Positions 7,713-19,027 are shown, counted from the first letter of the stretch. The stretch is 64,000 nucleotides of DNA from Bradyrhizobium sp. CB2312 (GCF_029714425.1 NZ_CP121668.1:1509501-1573500); one strand, 5' to 3'. The notes: generated by a model not told the origin, from the letters alone. Program-made: numbers and translations.

Positions 7713-7850
7713 AAAAAAAGCCGGGCCCAAAGAGCCCGGCTTAGGTATTGGCCACGTGAGGCCGACACAATCACCTTCCAAGAGGGATTACTGAACTCCC
7801 GCGCCACTGGAGGAGGGGGACAAATGCGCAACGCGAAGGCTCAGCGTACA
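7713..7850 (-). ncRNA. Candidate small RNA ending in an intrinsic terminator
   Basis: The minus-strand 3' end is a textbook terminator: AAGCCGGGC / GCCCGGCTT (7718-7742) followed by seven T. Upstream within the transcript are a GGCC-TCACGT-GGCC hairpin, a CTCC...GGGAG hairpin and a C-rich CCCCCTCCTCC tract (complement of 7810-7820) that resembles the anti-Shine-Dalgarno loops of some alphaproteobacterial sRNAs. The 5' end is not defined; a weak TTGCTG/CATACT promoter could start it near 7850. It could instead be the 3' UTR of the lysR gene. It does not match SRP RNA or tmRNA as I know them. Confidence 0.45.
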
Positions 7851-7943
7851 AACAGTATGGGCTTCTCCAGCGCCATGCAGCAACAGCCGAGGCCGCATGT
7901 CAGACATGCGGAAATCAGGACGGCCAGCGCTGCGCCTTGCTGA
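7824..7943 (+). CDS. Possible 39-residue ORF with a very strong ribosome site
   Basis: GGAGGAGGGGGACAA immediately precedes ATG 7824 on the plus strand, opening a 39-codon frame rich in Arg, Gln and Ala. It overlaps the lysR 3' end (opposite strand) by 29 bp and the candidate minus-strand small RNA. The frame has no recognised family and no membrane segment. The purine-rich site may simply be the complement of the RNA's C-rich loop. Confidence 0.25.
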   Translation: MRNAKAQRTNSMGFSSAMQQQPRPHVRHAEIRTASAAPC

Positions 7944-8808
7944 CCACGAAGTCGCGGAACACCTGCACGCGCGCGACCGTCTTCAACTCCTCGGGATAGA
8001 CGAAGTAGGTGTCGAGCTGGATCGAATCGGACTCGCCGAACAGTTGCACGAGGCGGCTCTGCTCTTCGACGAGATAGTCGGGCAGCGCGGCGATGCCGAG
8101 GCCCTGCTGACAGGCGCGGACGAGGCCGAGGATGTTGTTGACCTTGAAATAAGCCTCGCGCGGACCCGAGCCGTTGCGCGCAGCTTCGACCAGCCAGTTG
8201 CGGTTCTGAAGATGCGGCGCGAAGTTGCCGTCGGAGAGCGTGATGATGCGGTGGGAGTCGAGCTCCTCCAGCGTGCGCGGCGTGCCGAAGCGCTTGATGT
8301 ATTCCGGCGAGCAATAGGCGTGGAAGCCCATCGCGAACAGCTTGCGCTGGATGAGATCAGGCTGCGTCGGTTTGCGGGTGCGGATCGCAACGTCCGCCTC
8401 GCGCATCGACAGGTCAAGCTCCTCGTCGGTGACGATCAGCGAGATCCGGATCTCCGGATAGAGCGCGGTGAACTCGCCGAGCCGCGGGATCAGCCAGTTG
8501 ATGCCGACGCCGGGCGTGGTGGTGATCTTGAGGTCGCCGCTCGGCCGCTCGCGGCTGTCGGTCAGTTTGGCGCGCGCCGCCTGAAGCTGCATGAACACGT
8601 CATGCGCGGTGCGGAACAGGAGGTCGCCCTGCTCGGTGAGGATCAGGCCGCGGGCGTGGCGGTGGAACAGCGAGACCGAGAGCTCCTGCTCCAGCGCCGA
8701 GACCTGGCGTGACACCGCCGATTGCGACAGGCCGAGCTGCTCGCCCGCATGCGTGAAGCTGCCTGCTTCCGCCGCCGCGTGAAACACCTTCAGCTTGTCC
8801 CAGTCCAT
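7915..8808 (-). CDS. LysR-family transcriptional regulator
   Basis: A 297-residue LysR-type regulator. The N-terminal winged helix-turn-helix is at residues 3-62 (FHAAAEAGSFTHAGEQLGLSQSAVSRQVSALE), followed by the linker helix and a periplasmic-binding-like effector domain (GVGINWLIPRLGEFTALYPEIRISLIV). It begins 35 bp after trxB ends on the same strand, so it probably shares the trxB transcript and may report redox or sulfur status; that is inference. ATG 8808 matches the family start; an in-frame ATG at 8838 is the alternative. A CCGCATGT / ACATGCGG hairpin lies just past the stop. Confidence 0.85.
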   Translation of the reverse strand: MDWDKLKVFHAAAEAGSFTHAGEQLGLSQSAVSRQVSALEQELSVSLFHRHARGLILTEQGDLLFRTAHDVFMQLQAARAKLTDSRERPSGDLKITTTPGVGINWLIPRLGEFTALYPEIRISLIVTDEELDLSMREADVAIRTRKPTQPDLIQRKLFAMGFHAYCSPEYIKRFGTPRTLEELDSHRIITLSDGNFAPHLQNRNWLVEAARNGSGPREAYFKVNNILGLVRACQQGLGIAALPDYLVEEQSRLVQLFGESDSIQLDTYFVYPEELKTVARVQVFRDFVVSKAQRWPS

Positions 8809-8843
8809 GTCTGTAAATCCGTCGCGTGTTCGAGGCATGATCG

Positions 8844-9809
8844 TTATTCCGCTGCAGCGCGCTCGCTGGCGCGCAGGGACAGGAATCGTTCGGCTTCGAG
8901 AGCTGCCATGCAGCCGAGGCCCGCGGCCGTGACCGCCTGACGGTAGGTCTCGTCGGCAACGTCGCCGGCGGCGAACAAGCCGGGCACCGAGGTCGCGGTC
9001 GAGTTCGGGGCGACCTCGACATAGCCCGACGGTTTCAGCTTGACCTGGTCTTTCACGAGCTCGGTCGCCGGCGCATGGCCGATGGCGATGAAGATGCCGT
9101 CGGTCTTCACGTCCTTGAGCGCGCCGGTCTTGACGTTCTTGAGGCGCACATGGGTGACCTTGTTCGGGTTCTCGGTGCCGCAGATCTCGTCGACGGCAGA
9201 GTCCCAGATCACCTTGATCTTGGGGTGCTTGAACAGGCGCTCCTGCAGGATGCGCTCGGCGCGGAAGTGATCGCGGCGATGCACGATGGTGACCTGCGAG
9301 GCGTGGTTGGTGAGGTACAGGGCCTCCTCGACCGCGGTATTGCCGCCGCCGACCACCATGACGTCCTTGTTGCGGTAGAAGAAGCCGTCGCAGGTGGCGC
9401 AGGCCGAGACGCCGCCACCCTGGAACTTCACCTCGGACGGCAGTCCAAGCCAGCGCGCCTGTGCGCCGGTGGCGAGAATCACGCTGTCGGCGAGATAGAC
9501 GTCGCCACTGTCGCAGGTGAGGCGGAACGGCCGCTGCGAGGTGTCGAGCTTGATCACCAGGTCGGAGACGATCTTGGTGCCGACATGGACCGCCTGCTTC
9601 TCCATCTGTTCCATCAGCCAGGGGCCCTGGATCACGTCGGCGAAGCCGGGATAGTTCTCGACGTCGGTGGTGATGGTGAGCTGGCCGCCCGGCTGGATGC
9701 CCTGGATCAGGATCGGCTCGAGCATCGCCCGCGCGGCGTAGATCGCCGCGGTGTAGCCGGCGGGGCCGGAGCCAATGATGACGACCTTTGCATGAACAGG
9801 AGCGGACAT
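8844..9809 (-). CDS. trxB: Thioredoxin reductase (NADPH)
   Basis: A 321-residue flavoprotein that reduces thioredoxin with NADPH in the cytoplasm. The N-terminal FAD-binding GSGPAGYTAAIYAAR is near residue 13, the redox-active CATC within VSACATCDGFFY near 137-140, the NADPH-binding GGGNTAVEEALYL near 158, HRRDHFRA near 179 and the second FAD motif GLFAAGDVADETYRQ near 284. Length is normal for bacterial TrxB. It diverges from the lrp gene with a 265-bp gap and is followed by lysR. Confidence 0.95.
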   Translation of the reverse strand: MSAPVHAKVVIIGSGPAGYTAAIYAARAMLEPILIQGIQPGGQLTITTDVENYPGFADVIQGPWLMEQMEKQAVHVGTKIVSDLVIKLDTSQRPFRLTCDSGDVYLADSVILATGAQARWLGLPSEVKFQGGGVSACATCDGFFYRNKDVMVVGGGNTAVEEALYLTNHASQVTIVHRRDHFRAERILQERLFKHPKIKVIWDSAVDEICGTENPNKVTHVRLKNVKTGALKDVKTDGIFIAIGHAPATELVKDQVKLKPSGYVEVAPNSTATSVPGLFAAGDVADETYRQAVTAAGLGCMAALEAERFLSLRASERAAAE

Positions 9810-10074
9810 TTCGATGGACGCCTTTCACGGGGGATTTGCAGCGCGGGCGCGGAACGTGCCGGGAGGCCTCGCGGAGGCGCTGAAATATCAGAGCTAATCT
9901 AAGCCTTCTGGTGAGCCATGCAAGAATTGCATTCCCTGTCAGCGGATTTTTCCAACACGGAACAAAAGTCGATTGCGCTGCACGCGCAATAAAATTGCGC
10001 TGGCCGCGCGGACTGGGTATGAGGATTGCGACAAACCACCCAATACCGCCGCAAAGGCCAGGAGTTCCAATCAC

Positions 10075-10554
10075 GTGTCGCGGAACCTAGACGAGATCGA
10101 CCTGAAAATTCTGACCGAAATCCAGGCCGACGGTCGAATCACGAATGTCGAGCTGGCCAAGCGGGTCGGCATCTCGCCGCCGCCGTGCCTGCGCCGCGTC
10201 CGGACGCTGGAGGAGGAAGGCTATATCCACGGCTACCGTGGGCTCCTCGACGCCCGCAAGCTCGGCTTCGACGTCACCGTGTTCGCCGCCGTGCACCTCT
10301 CCAGCCAGGCCGAGGCGGATTTGCGCGCCTTCGAGGAGTTCGTCCGCGCCGAGCCCTTGGTGCGGGAATGCTGGATGCTATCGGGCGAGGTCGATTTCAT
10401 CCTGAAATGCGTCGCCCCCGACATGGCGACCTTCCAGGATTTCGTCACGCACCTCACCGCCGCCCCGCACGTGCGCAACGTGCGGACCTCGCTGGTGCTG
10501 CATAATTCGAAATACGAGGCCGCCGTGCCGCTGGACGTGAAGGGAAGAAGGTAG
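10075..10554 (+). CDS. Lrp/AsnC-family transcriptional regulator
   Basis: A 159-residue Lrp-type regulator. The DNA-binding domain is at residues 4-60 (LDEIDLKILTEIQADGRITNVELAKRVGISPPPCLRRVRTLEEEGYI) and a C-terminal RAM ligand-binding domain follows. GTG 10075 was chosen because AGGAG sits about ten bases upstream and the protein then begins at the family's usual point; the longer in-frame extension is not Lrp-like. It has no obvious target next door other than divergent trxB. Likely effectors are amino acids. Confidence 0.85.
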   Translation: MSRNLDEIDLKILTEIQADGRITNVELAKRVGISPPPCLRRVRTLEEEGYIHGYRGLLDARKLGFDVTVFAAVHLSSQAEADLRAFEEFVRAEPLVRECWMLSGEVDFILKCVAPDMATFQDFVTHLTAAPHVRNVRTSLVLHNSKYEAAVPLDVKGRR

Positions 10555-10571
10555 GGCGCAAGCCTGTTGGA

Positions 10572-10624
10572 CCCGTCATCCTTTCGAGGCTCGCCGAAGA
10601 GGCGAGCACCCTCAGGGTGACGGT
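10572..10624. repeat. Palindromic repeat family F, copy 1
   Basis: CCGTCATCCTTTCGAGG...CCTCAGGGTGACGG with an internal CTCGCC-GAAGA-GGCGAG hairpin. A longer relative is at 36962-37110. Confidence 0.75.
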
Positions 10625-10646
10625 GAAAGAGCGGCCCGCTAAAACA

Positions 10647-10673
10647 AAAAGGCCGCGCATCGCGCGGCCTTTT
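10647..10673. terminator. Bidirectional terminator between lrp and greA
   Basis: The stem AAAGGCCGCGC / GCGCGGCCTTT with a 3-nt loop is flanked by an A-run on the left and TTTT on the right, so it can end both the plus-strand lrp gene and the minus-strand greA gene. Confidence 0.85.
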
Positions 10674-10697
10674 GAACATTAGCGCAGCGGGAAAACC

Positions 10698-11171
10698 CTA
10701 CCGCCACTCCACCTTGGTAATCTCGTACGCCTTGGCGCCGCCGGGCGTATTCACCTCCACGGAGGCGCCCTTCTTCTTGCCGATCAGCGCGCGGGCGAGC
10801 GGCGAGGTGATGGAGATACGGCCCTTCTTGGCGTCGGCCTCGACCTCGCCGACGATCTGCCACACCGTCTTCTTCTCGGTGTCCTCGTCGACCAGCGTCA
10901 CGGTGGCGCCGAACTTGATGGTGTCGCCGGAGAGCTTCGAGATGTCGATGATGTCGGCGCGCGCGAGCTTGTCCTCGAGCTCGGCGATGCGGCCCTCATT
11001 GTGCGACTGCTCTTCCTTCGCGGCATGATATTCCGCGTTCTCCGACAGGTCTCCGTGCGAGCGCGCCTCGGCGATATGCTCGATGATCCGCGGACGGTCC
11101 ACGGACTGGCGCTGCTTCAATTCTTCCCCGAGCGCGACAAAGCCGGCCTGGGTCATCGGAACCTTTTCCAT
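10698..11171 (-). CDS. greA: Transcription elongation factor GreA
   Basis: A 157-residue GreA, which rescues backtracked RNA polymerase by stimulating transcript cleavage through the secondary channel. The N-terminal coiled coil carries the acidic tip ([21 protein letters not shown] near residues 36-55), and the C-terminal FKBP-like domain ends in [18 protein letters not shown]. Start [11 protein letters not shown] at 11171 gives the normal length; a longer frame upstream is not conserved in character. The gene lies downstream of carB on the same strand with a hairpin in between. Confidence 0.95.
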   Translation of the reverse strand: MEKVPMTQAGFVALGEELKQRQSVDRPRIIEHIAEARSHGDLSENAEYHAAKEEQSHNEGRIAELEDKLARADIIDISKLSGDTIKFGATVTLVDEDTEKKTVWQIVGEVEADAKKGRISITSPLARALIGKKKGASVEVNTPGGAKAYEITKVEWR

Positions 11172-11304
11172 CTCTTCTCTCGTCCTTCGGCTTCGCGCCC
11201 CCGCAAACGGAGGGGCGCGGCAACCTTGATTCGTCGCTATGTCCGGGGCTGAGCACGCGGCCACGGAGGGTTATGTGGGTCTGGCGCCGGAACAGAACAA
11301 CCAC

Positions 11305-11329
11305 ATGGCCGGACAGTTCCTCCGGCCAT
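11305..11329 (-). terminator. Hairpin after carB
   Basis: The perfect stem ATGGCCGGA / TCCGGCCAT with a 7-nt loop lies 55 bp past the carB stop. The minus strand continues GTGGTTGTTCTG, a modest T-rich tail. Confidence 0.55.
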
Positions 11330-11383
11330 TGTGGCTTCATTGCCAATCACTTAGCGGAAAGGCTGAGCTTTCCGCGCCCGCGA

Positions 11384-14848
<3,465 letters not shown>

Positions 14849-14877
14849 CAACTCTCGCCGGACTGGAATTTGGGCAC

Positions 14878-14909
14878 AAAAAAAGGGCGCGCCTGTTGCG
14901 CGTCCCTTT
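14878..14909 (-). terminator. Intrinsic terminator after the MFS gene
   Basis: On the minus strand AAAGGGACGCGC pairs with GCGCGCCCTTT and is followed by seven T. It separates the MFS exporter transcript from carB. Confidence 0.8.
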
Positions 14910-14991
14910 GGCCGAGAGCGCGGTGGTCTCCCTCGCGCGCGGGTGGGTCTTAGACCAGTTTTCGGGGCGGCGAAACCCCGAAAAACGCCCA

Positions 14992-16161
14992 TCAACCGGC
15001 AATTTTGACGGGTTTTGGCCGTGCCTGCCAGCCGCGGGCGAGGTGCACCAGAAGCGAGGCCGCAACGCTCGATCCGCCGATCCAACCGAGGTCGGTTGCC
15101 GACAGGGTGGCCAGCACCGCGCCGCCGAGCGCCCCGCCGATGGCGAAGCCGAGATACATCGCGGAGGCATTGAGCGAGAGCGCGATCATCGAGGCCTGCG
15201 GCTCGATCCGGATGATGCTGGCGATCTGGGCCGGATAGAATGCCCACCCGGAGAGGCCCCAGAGGAAGATCGCGCCCAGCACCGCGTAATGCGCCTGGCC
15301 GGGCATCAGCTTCAGGACCAGCGAATGCAGGATCAGCGCGCTCGCCATGCCGGCGAGACCGAGGGCCGCGGTTGCGAGCGTGCCGAGCCGGTCGGCGAGG
15401 ATGCCGCCAAGCATGTTCCCGATCGCGGCGGCACCGCCGAACACCAGCAGCGCCAGGCTGATCTGCGAGGCATCGAAGCCGAGGCCATGCAGCGGGACCG
15501 CGAAATAGGTGAACACGGTGAAGCCGCCGAGCGCCCAGAGAATGGTGATCAGCAGCGCGATCACGACATTGCTGTGACGCGCGACCGCCAGCCGTTCGCC
15601 GAGCGAAGCCGTGTTGCGCGGCAGGCCACGGGGCAGACCGAGCAGGAGACCCGCGAGCGCGGCGGCGCCGATCAGCGCGACCATGGCGAAAGTCGCGCGC
15701 CAGCCGAGCAGGCTGCCAATGAGATTGCCGAGGGGAACGCCAATGACCGTCGCAACCGTGAGGCCCGAAGTGACCAGCGCCACCGCGCGGCCGCGCCGTT
15801 CGGGGGATGCGACGGCCACCGAGACGGCGAGCGCCGTCGGCATGCATAGGCCGGAACCCAGCGCCATCAGCATCCGCGAAGCCAGCAGCAGGGCATAGTT
15901 GCTCGCCACCATGGCCGCGAGATTGCCGGCGATGAAGGTCGTCAGCGCCAGCGCCAGCACGGTGCGGCGGTCGATATTGTTCAGCGCCACCGCCAGGATC
16001 GGCGATCCCACGGCATAGGTGAGGGCATAGGCGGTGACCAATTGGCCCGCGGCGGAGACCGATATCGAGAGATCATTGGCGATCGCCGGCAAAAGGCCAG
16101 CAATGACAAAGCCTTCGGTGCCTATCGCGAAGGCCCCGAGGGCCAGCCAGAATACGCTCAT
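14992..16161 (-). CDS. MFS transporter, DHA1-type efflux family
   Basis: A 389-residue, 12-helix major facilitator protein. It starts [28 protein letters not shown], has the cytoplasmic loop [13 protein letters not shown], the motif-C-like [18 protein letters not shown] characteristic of exporters, and [16 protein letters not shown] in the second half. It resembles the AraJ/YdhP drug- and sugar-efflux group. It is transcribed divergently from an ArsR-type regulator across a 113-bp region with two matching operators, so it is probably derepressed by that regulator's ligand. Substrate unknown. Confidence 0.88.
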   Translation of the reverse strand: MSVFWLALGAFAIGTEGFVIAGLLPAIANDLSISVSAAGQLVTAYALTYAVGSPILAVALNNIDRRTVLALALTTFIAGNLAAMVASNYALLLASRMLMALGSGLCMPTALAVSVAVASPERRGRAVALVTSGLTVATVIGVPLGNLIGSLLGWRATFAMVALIGAAALAGLLLGLPRGLPRNTASLGERLAVARHSNVVIALLITILWALGGFTVFTYFAVPLHGLGFDASQISLALLVFGGAAAIGNMLGGILADRLGTLATAALGLAGMASALILHSLVLKLMPGQAHYAVLGAIFLWGLSGWAFYPAQIASIIRIEPQASMIALSLNASAMYLGFAIGGALGGAVLATLSATDLGWIGGSSVAASLLVHLARGWQARPKPVKIAG

Positions 16162-16178
16162 GTGCAGTGGATCCCTAT

Positions 16179-16196
16179 GTTCAATGTTTATTGAAC
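16179..16196. promoter_or_regulatory. Operator 1, MFS/ArsR divergent promoter
   Basis: Perfect dyad GTTCAATGTTTATTGAAC. It overlaps and follows a minus-strand promoter for the MFS gene (TTGACA complement at 16218-16223, 17-bp spacer, GATAGT complement at 16195-16200), so bound repressor would block the exporter. Confidence 0.7.
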
Positions 16197-16226
16197 TATC
16201 GAGCGCAACGGTTTCAGTGTCAATTG

Positions 16227-16244
16227 GTTCAAGAACTATTGAAC
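16227..16244. promoter_or_regulatory. Operator 2 and ArsR-gene promoter
   Basis: GTTCAAGAACTATTGAAC has the same arms and 18-bp length as operator 1, centred 48 bp away. Its right half TTGAAC (16239-16244) is a -35 element followed after 16 bp by TATGAT (16261-16266). That places the transcription start close to the ATG at 16275, so autoregulation and a leaderless mRNA are likely. Confidence 0.65.
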
Positions 16245-16274
16245 ATTGCGGCCGCTTTGCTATGATTCCGGATC

Positions 16275-16646
16275 ATGAGCCGCACGCCTCTCCATCCCAC
16301 CCGCGAGCAGATCGAGCTGCCGATGGTTCTGGATTGCCTGAGCGATCCGATCCGATTGGCGATCGTCTACCAGCTCGCGCAGCAGGAACGTGTCAGCAGT
16401 GAGCTCTGCTGCGGCGACTTCTCCGCGCTCGCCGGCAAATCCAACCTCGCCTATCACTTTGCAAAGCTGCGCGAATGCGGCCTGATGCTGACGCGCGTCG
16501 CCGGCACCAACCGTTTCATGCGGCTGCGCCGCGAGGATCTGGATGCGCGGTTTCCGGGCCTGCTCGATGCCGTGATCAGCTCGGCGGCCAAGGATGCGGA
16601 CCGGCTTCAGCTGCTTCCGGAGTGCGAGGTGGTTGAGGCGGACTGA
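16275..16646 (+). CDS. ArsR/winged-helix transcriptional regulator
   Basis: A 123-residue winged-helix repressor with RLAIVYQLAQQERVSSELCCGDFSALAGKSN, where the paired Cys (ELCCGDF near residue 54) might sense oxidants or metals. The recognition helix is in SNLAYHFAKLRECGLM, followed by a GTNRFMRLRREDLDARFPG wing. It diverges from the MFS exporter; two identical dyads lie between the starts. No Shine-Dalgarno precedes the ATG, which fits the promoter geometry for a leaderless transcript. The ligand is unknown. Confidence 0.8.
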   Translation: MSRTPLHPTREQIELPMVLDCLSDPIRLAIVYQLAQQERVSSELCCGDFSALAGKSNLAYHFAKLRECGLMLTRVAGTNRFMRLRREDLDARFPGLLDAVISSAAKDADRLQLLPECEVVEAD

Positions 16647-16717
16647 AGTTGAGACGATTGCGTGCGATTTGGCCGGCAGTCCGTCTTCGCTTTCGCTTCG
16701 CTCCAGCTACGCCGGAC

Positions 16718-16781
16718 ACGCTTCGCCCCTTTCGGGCCTTGCGTGGCTGCGCCACGCGTAGCCCCGAAAGGGGCGAAGCGT
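16718..16781. repeat. 64-bp nested palindrome ending at the tRNA 3' terminus
   Basis: The 19-bp arms ACGCTTCGCCCCTTTCGGG (16718-16736) and its exact inverse (16763-16781) enclose a second perfect hairpin, GCGTGGC-TGC-GCCACGC (16741-16757). The right arm ends on the last nucleotide of the minus-strand tRNA's CCA, so the tRNA transcript would run straight into this hairpin. It has no T-run. Confidence 0.85.
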
Positions 16782-16856
16782 GGAGACCCGGCCTGGATTT
16801 GAACCAGGATGAAGAGCGTTGCACCGCCCTCGCGTAGACGCTTCCGCCACCGGGCC
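16781..16856 (-). tRNA. tRNA-Cys-like gene (GCA), deviant
   Basis: A 76-nt cloverleaf can be drawn: acceptor GGCCCGG / CCGGGTC (one G-U), T-arm CCTGG-TTCAAAT-CCAGG that is perfect, and an encoded TCCA end. The anticodon stem AGGGC / GCTCT (one G-U) holds loop GGTGCAAC, which contains T33-GCA-A as in tRNA-Cys but has eight bases instead of seven. The D-loop lacks the conserved GG and the D-stem is only GCG/CGC. It is either a functional but unusual tRNA-Cys or a decayed copy. Confidence 0.55.
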
Positions 16857-16910
16857 GTCGCGATCATGCCTGATCAGGATACCGCGGGCCACCTCAGCTA
16901 ATTATTATGC

Positions 16911-17612
16911 TTAACGAACCAAAGGCGGCCGCGCGATGAAGGACATGCGCCAGCGATTGTGGCCGATATTGCCGTGGGCGCGCTGGACCGCGAAGCCCGC
17001 GGCCCTCAGCTTGGTGGTGATCTCGTCCTCACTGTAGCGCTGGAGCCCGATGCGCGAGCGCAAGTGACGGTAATCTGACAGCGCGGTGCTGATCAGCCCG
17101 ACCAGCGCATCCTTCAGAAAACCGTGCCGCAGGCCGAAGCTGAGCAGCGCCATCACGTCGCGGCCCATGCCCACATTGGGCTGCAAGATATCGCCGAGCA
17201 CGAGCTTGCCGGAGGGCTTCAGGATGCGGCGGATGTTGAGCAGTGCGGCGTCGAGCTCGTCGGGTGTCATGTATTGCGCGACCGAGTTCATCACCGCGAG
17301 GTCGATCGACTGGTCCTGCATCTTGCGGACGTCGTCGAGCGAGCGGACGCGGATCTTCGTGTTCGGGGCAAAGCGCGCGATCAGCCGGCCGCGCACGCCG
17401 GGGGCCGGCTCGGCGAGGATCAGCTTGCCGCAGGCCGATGCCACCTGGCCCGCCGACAGCGCCTCGCCGCAGGCATAGTCCAACACCGTCGCGTCGGGCG
17501 AGGGGATGTAACCAATGATGTCCCGCGCGATGATCTGGAAGTGCAAATCGCGATGCAGCTTGCTGACATAGATCGTATGCGTCGAGTCGTAATAATCGAT
17601 CCAATCGTCCAT
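16911..17612 (-). CDS. Class I SAM-dependent methyltransferase
   Basis: A 233-residue methyltransferase of the Rossmann type. VLDYACGEALSAG near residue 42 is motif I (a degenerate DxGxGxG), LILAEPAPGVRGRL is motif II, SIDLAVMNSVAQYMTPDELDAAL is motif IV with the following helix, and LKPSGKLVLGDILQ is motif VI. The substrate is unknown. ATG 17612 (MDDWIDYYDSTHTIY) is preferred; an ATG 12 codons upstream is possible. It converges with nothing on its 3' side except the tRNA-Cys-like gene and diverges from dps. Confidence 0.8.
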   Translation of the reverse strand: MDDWIDYYDSTHTIYVSKLHRDLHFQIIARDIIGYIPSPDATVLDYACGEALSAGQVASACGKLILAEPAPGVRGRLIARFAPNTKIRVRSLDDVRKMQDQSIDLAVMNSVAQYMTPDELDAALLNIRRILKPSGKLVLGDILQPNVGMGRDVMALLSFGLRHGFLKDALVGLISTALSDYRHLRSRIGLQRYSEDEITTKLRAAGFAVQRAHGNIGHNRWRMSFIARPPLVR

Positions 17613-17726
17613 GATATCCGAGGGTCCGGGCCGAATGGTTCCTGCCAAGGAACCGGCGCTGGCCGCCTTGCGTTAGGGGTGCGACGGCGCGCCGTCAATG
17701 TCCGCGTCCTAACAGGAAGGTTCATC

Positions 17727-18251
17727 GTGAGCAAAGCCCCCAGCAAGGTCTCGCCCGACCTCGACACCCCCACCGATTTGTCATCCCAGGCGGTCAACAA
17801 GGTTTCGGAGGCGCTCAATGTGCTTCTGGCCGACGCGTTCGCGCTGTATCTGAAGACCAAGAATTTCCACTGGCACATCAGCGGCCGGCATTTCCGCGAC
17901 TACCATCTGCTGCTCGACGAGCAGTCCGACCAGATCTTCGCCACCACCGACCAGCTCGCCGAGCGCGTCCGCAAGATCGGCGGCACCACGCTCAAATCGA
18001 TCGGCCAGGTCGCAAAGCTCCAGACCATCAAGGACAACAACGAGGACTACGTCCCGCCGCGCGAGATGCTGCGTGAGCTGATGCAGGACAACAAGCACGT
18101 GGCCGCCGCGATGCGGAAGGCGCATGAGGTCTGCGACGAGGCCGGCGATGTCGCGAGCGCCAGCATCCTCGAAGTCTTCATCGACGAGACCGAGCGGCGG
18201 ACGTGGTTCCTGTTCGAAGCCACACGGCAGGAAGGTGGCAACGAGGCGTAA
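17727..18251 (+). CDS. dps: Dps-family ferritin-like DNA-protecting protein
   Basis: A 174-residue Dps/miniferritin. It would form 12-mers that oxidise ferrous iron with peroxide and shield DNA. The ferroxidase ligands are seen in KTKNFHWHISGRHFRDYHLLLDEQSDQIFATTDQLAERVRKIGG: the first His, then the HxxxD-E pattern of the second helix. GTG 17727 sits behind AGGAAGG, giving a 20-residue mobile N-terminal tail with a few Lys. It stands alone, followed by a palindromic repeat. Confidence 0.9.
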   Translation: MSKAPSKVSPDLDTPTDLSSQAVNKVSEALNVLLADAFALYLKTKNFHWHISGRHFRDYHLLLDEQSDQIFATTDQLAERVRKIGGTTLKSIGQVAKLQTIKDNNEDYVPPREMLRELMQDNKHVAAAMRKAHEVCDEAGDVASASILEVFIDETERRTWFLFEATRQEGGNEA

Positions 18252-18270
18252 GGGCCGGCTGCTGTAGCTC

Positions 18271-18399
18271 CGTAGGGTGGGCAAAGCGACTTGTCCGCCG
18301 TAGCTCGAAGAGCGAAGGCGGAAGCGTGCCCACGAACTGCATCTTGCCGATAGGTTTGGTGGGCACGGCGCGCAAGAGCGCGCCTTTGCCCACCCTACG
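18271..18399. repeat. Palindromic repeat family B, copy 1
   Basis: Outer arms CGTAGGGTGGGCAAAG and CTTTGCCCACCCTACG with inner CGTGCCCAC / GTGGGCACG. Other copies are at 28823-28898 and 45211-45301. This copy fills the dps-cupin gap and may end both convergent transcripts. Confidence 0.9.
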
Positions 18400-18414
18400 G
18401 CACCGTCTTTGTAG

Positions 18415-18936
18415 CTACCGCCACAACCGCATCAACGCGCCATTCTTGCCCGTCACGGGATCGGTCGGCGGCAGCGCCACCTTCGGAATCGCCTTCAATG
18501 CCTTGGCGTGATTTTCCGGCGTCGCGCGCGTGATCTCCATCTTCGCACCCGGCGGATAAGCACCGATCACGCAGAAATCACTACTCGCCCTGACGCACTG
18601 ATGCCCGGTGCCGGCGGGCAGGATCGCGACGTCGCCCGCCTTGATCTCCAGCTCCTGGCCGTGATCGCCGCCGAAGCGGACTCGCGCATGGCCGCGCGCG
18701 ACGCCGAGCACTTCATGCACGGTCGAATGATAGTGGAGATAATCGTAGACGCCATTGCGCCACGTGCCGCCCCAGTCATTCGCCTCGAACAGGTTTTCGA
18801 TCGTCTCTTCCGGATGCTTGGGATCGAGCTTCACCGCACCCTGGTAGACCAGGAAGGGAAGGATGTTGTTCGGCACGAGCCCGTCATCCTCGAACACGAT
18901 GGCGAGCGGCTCGGCCTTGTCGCGAACGACGGACAT
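18415..18936 (-). CDS. Cupin-domain protein
   Basis: A 173-residue protein with a single RmlC-like cupin barrel. Metal-ligand motif 1 is DYLHYHSTVHEVLGVARGHARVRFGG near residues 66-88 (HxH...E), and motif 2 is AGDVAILPAGTGHQCV with its His near residue 112. Such proteins range from dioxygenases to sugar-binding or storage proteins; the reaction cannot be inferred. It lies 3' of carA on the same strand, with a CCCGGG hairpin between them, so it is probably a separate transcript. Confidence 0.75.
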   Translation of the reverse strand: MSVVRDKAEPLAIVFEDDGLVPNNILPFLVYQGAVKLDPKHPEETIENLFEANDWGGTWRNGVYDYLHYHSTVHEVLGVARGHARVRFGGDHGQELEIKAGDVAILPAGTGHQCVRASSDFCVIGAYPPGAKMEITRATPENHAKALKAIPKVALPPTDPVTGKNGALMRLWR

Positions 18937-19005
18937 GGCTGGGGCTCCTGCGTGAGCGTAGCAGGGAACAACGAGGGGCGGGAGACGACGTTCCTCTGAC
19001 GAAGA

Positions 19006-19027
19006 AGCCCGGGACCAGGCCCGGGCT
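19006..19027 (-). terminator. Hairpin after carA
   Basis: The stem AGCCCGGG / CCCGGGCT with a 6-nt loop lies 29 bp past the carA stop. The minus-strand tail CTTCTTCGTC is only moderately T-rich. Confidence 0.55.

Noticed and set aside
8809..10074. Extension of the lysR frame through the trxB region
   Set aside because: It reads trxB out of frame; LysR proteins start at the helix-turn-helix.
14849..15847. Extension of the carB frame about 330 codons upstream
   Set aside because: The extra sequence overlaps the MFS gene in another frame and has no homology character; conserved CarB starts MPKRTDI at 14848.
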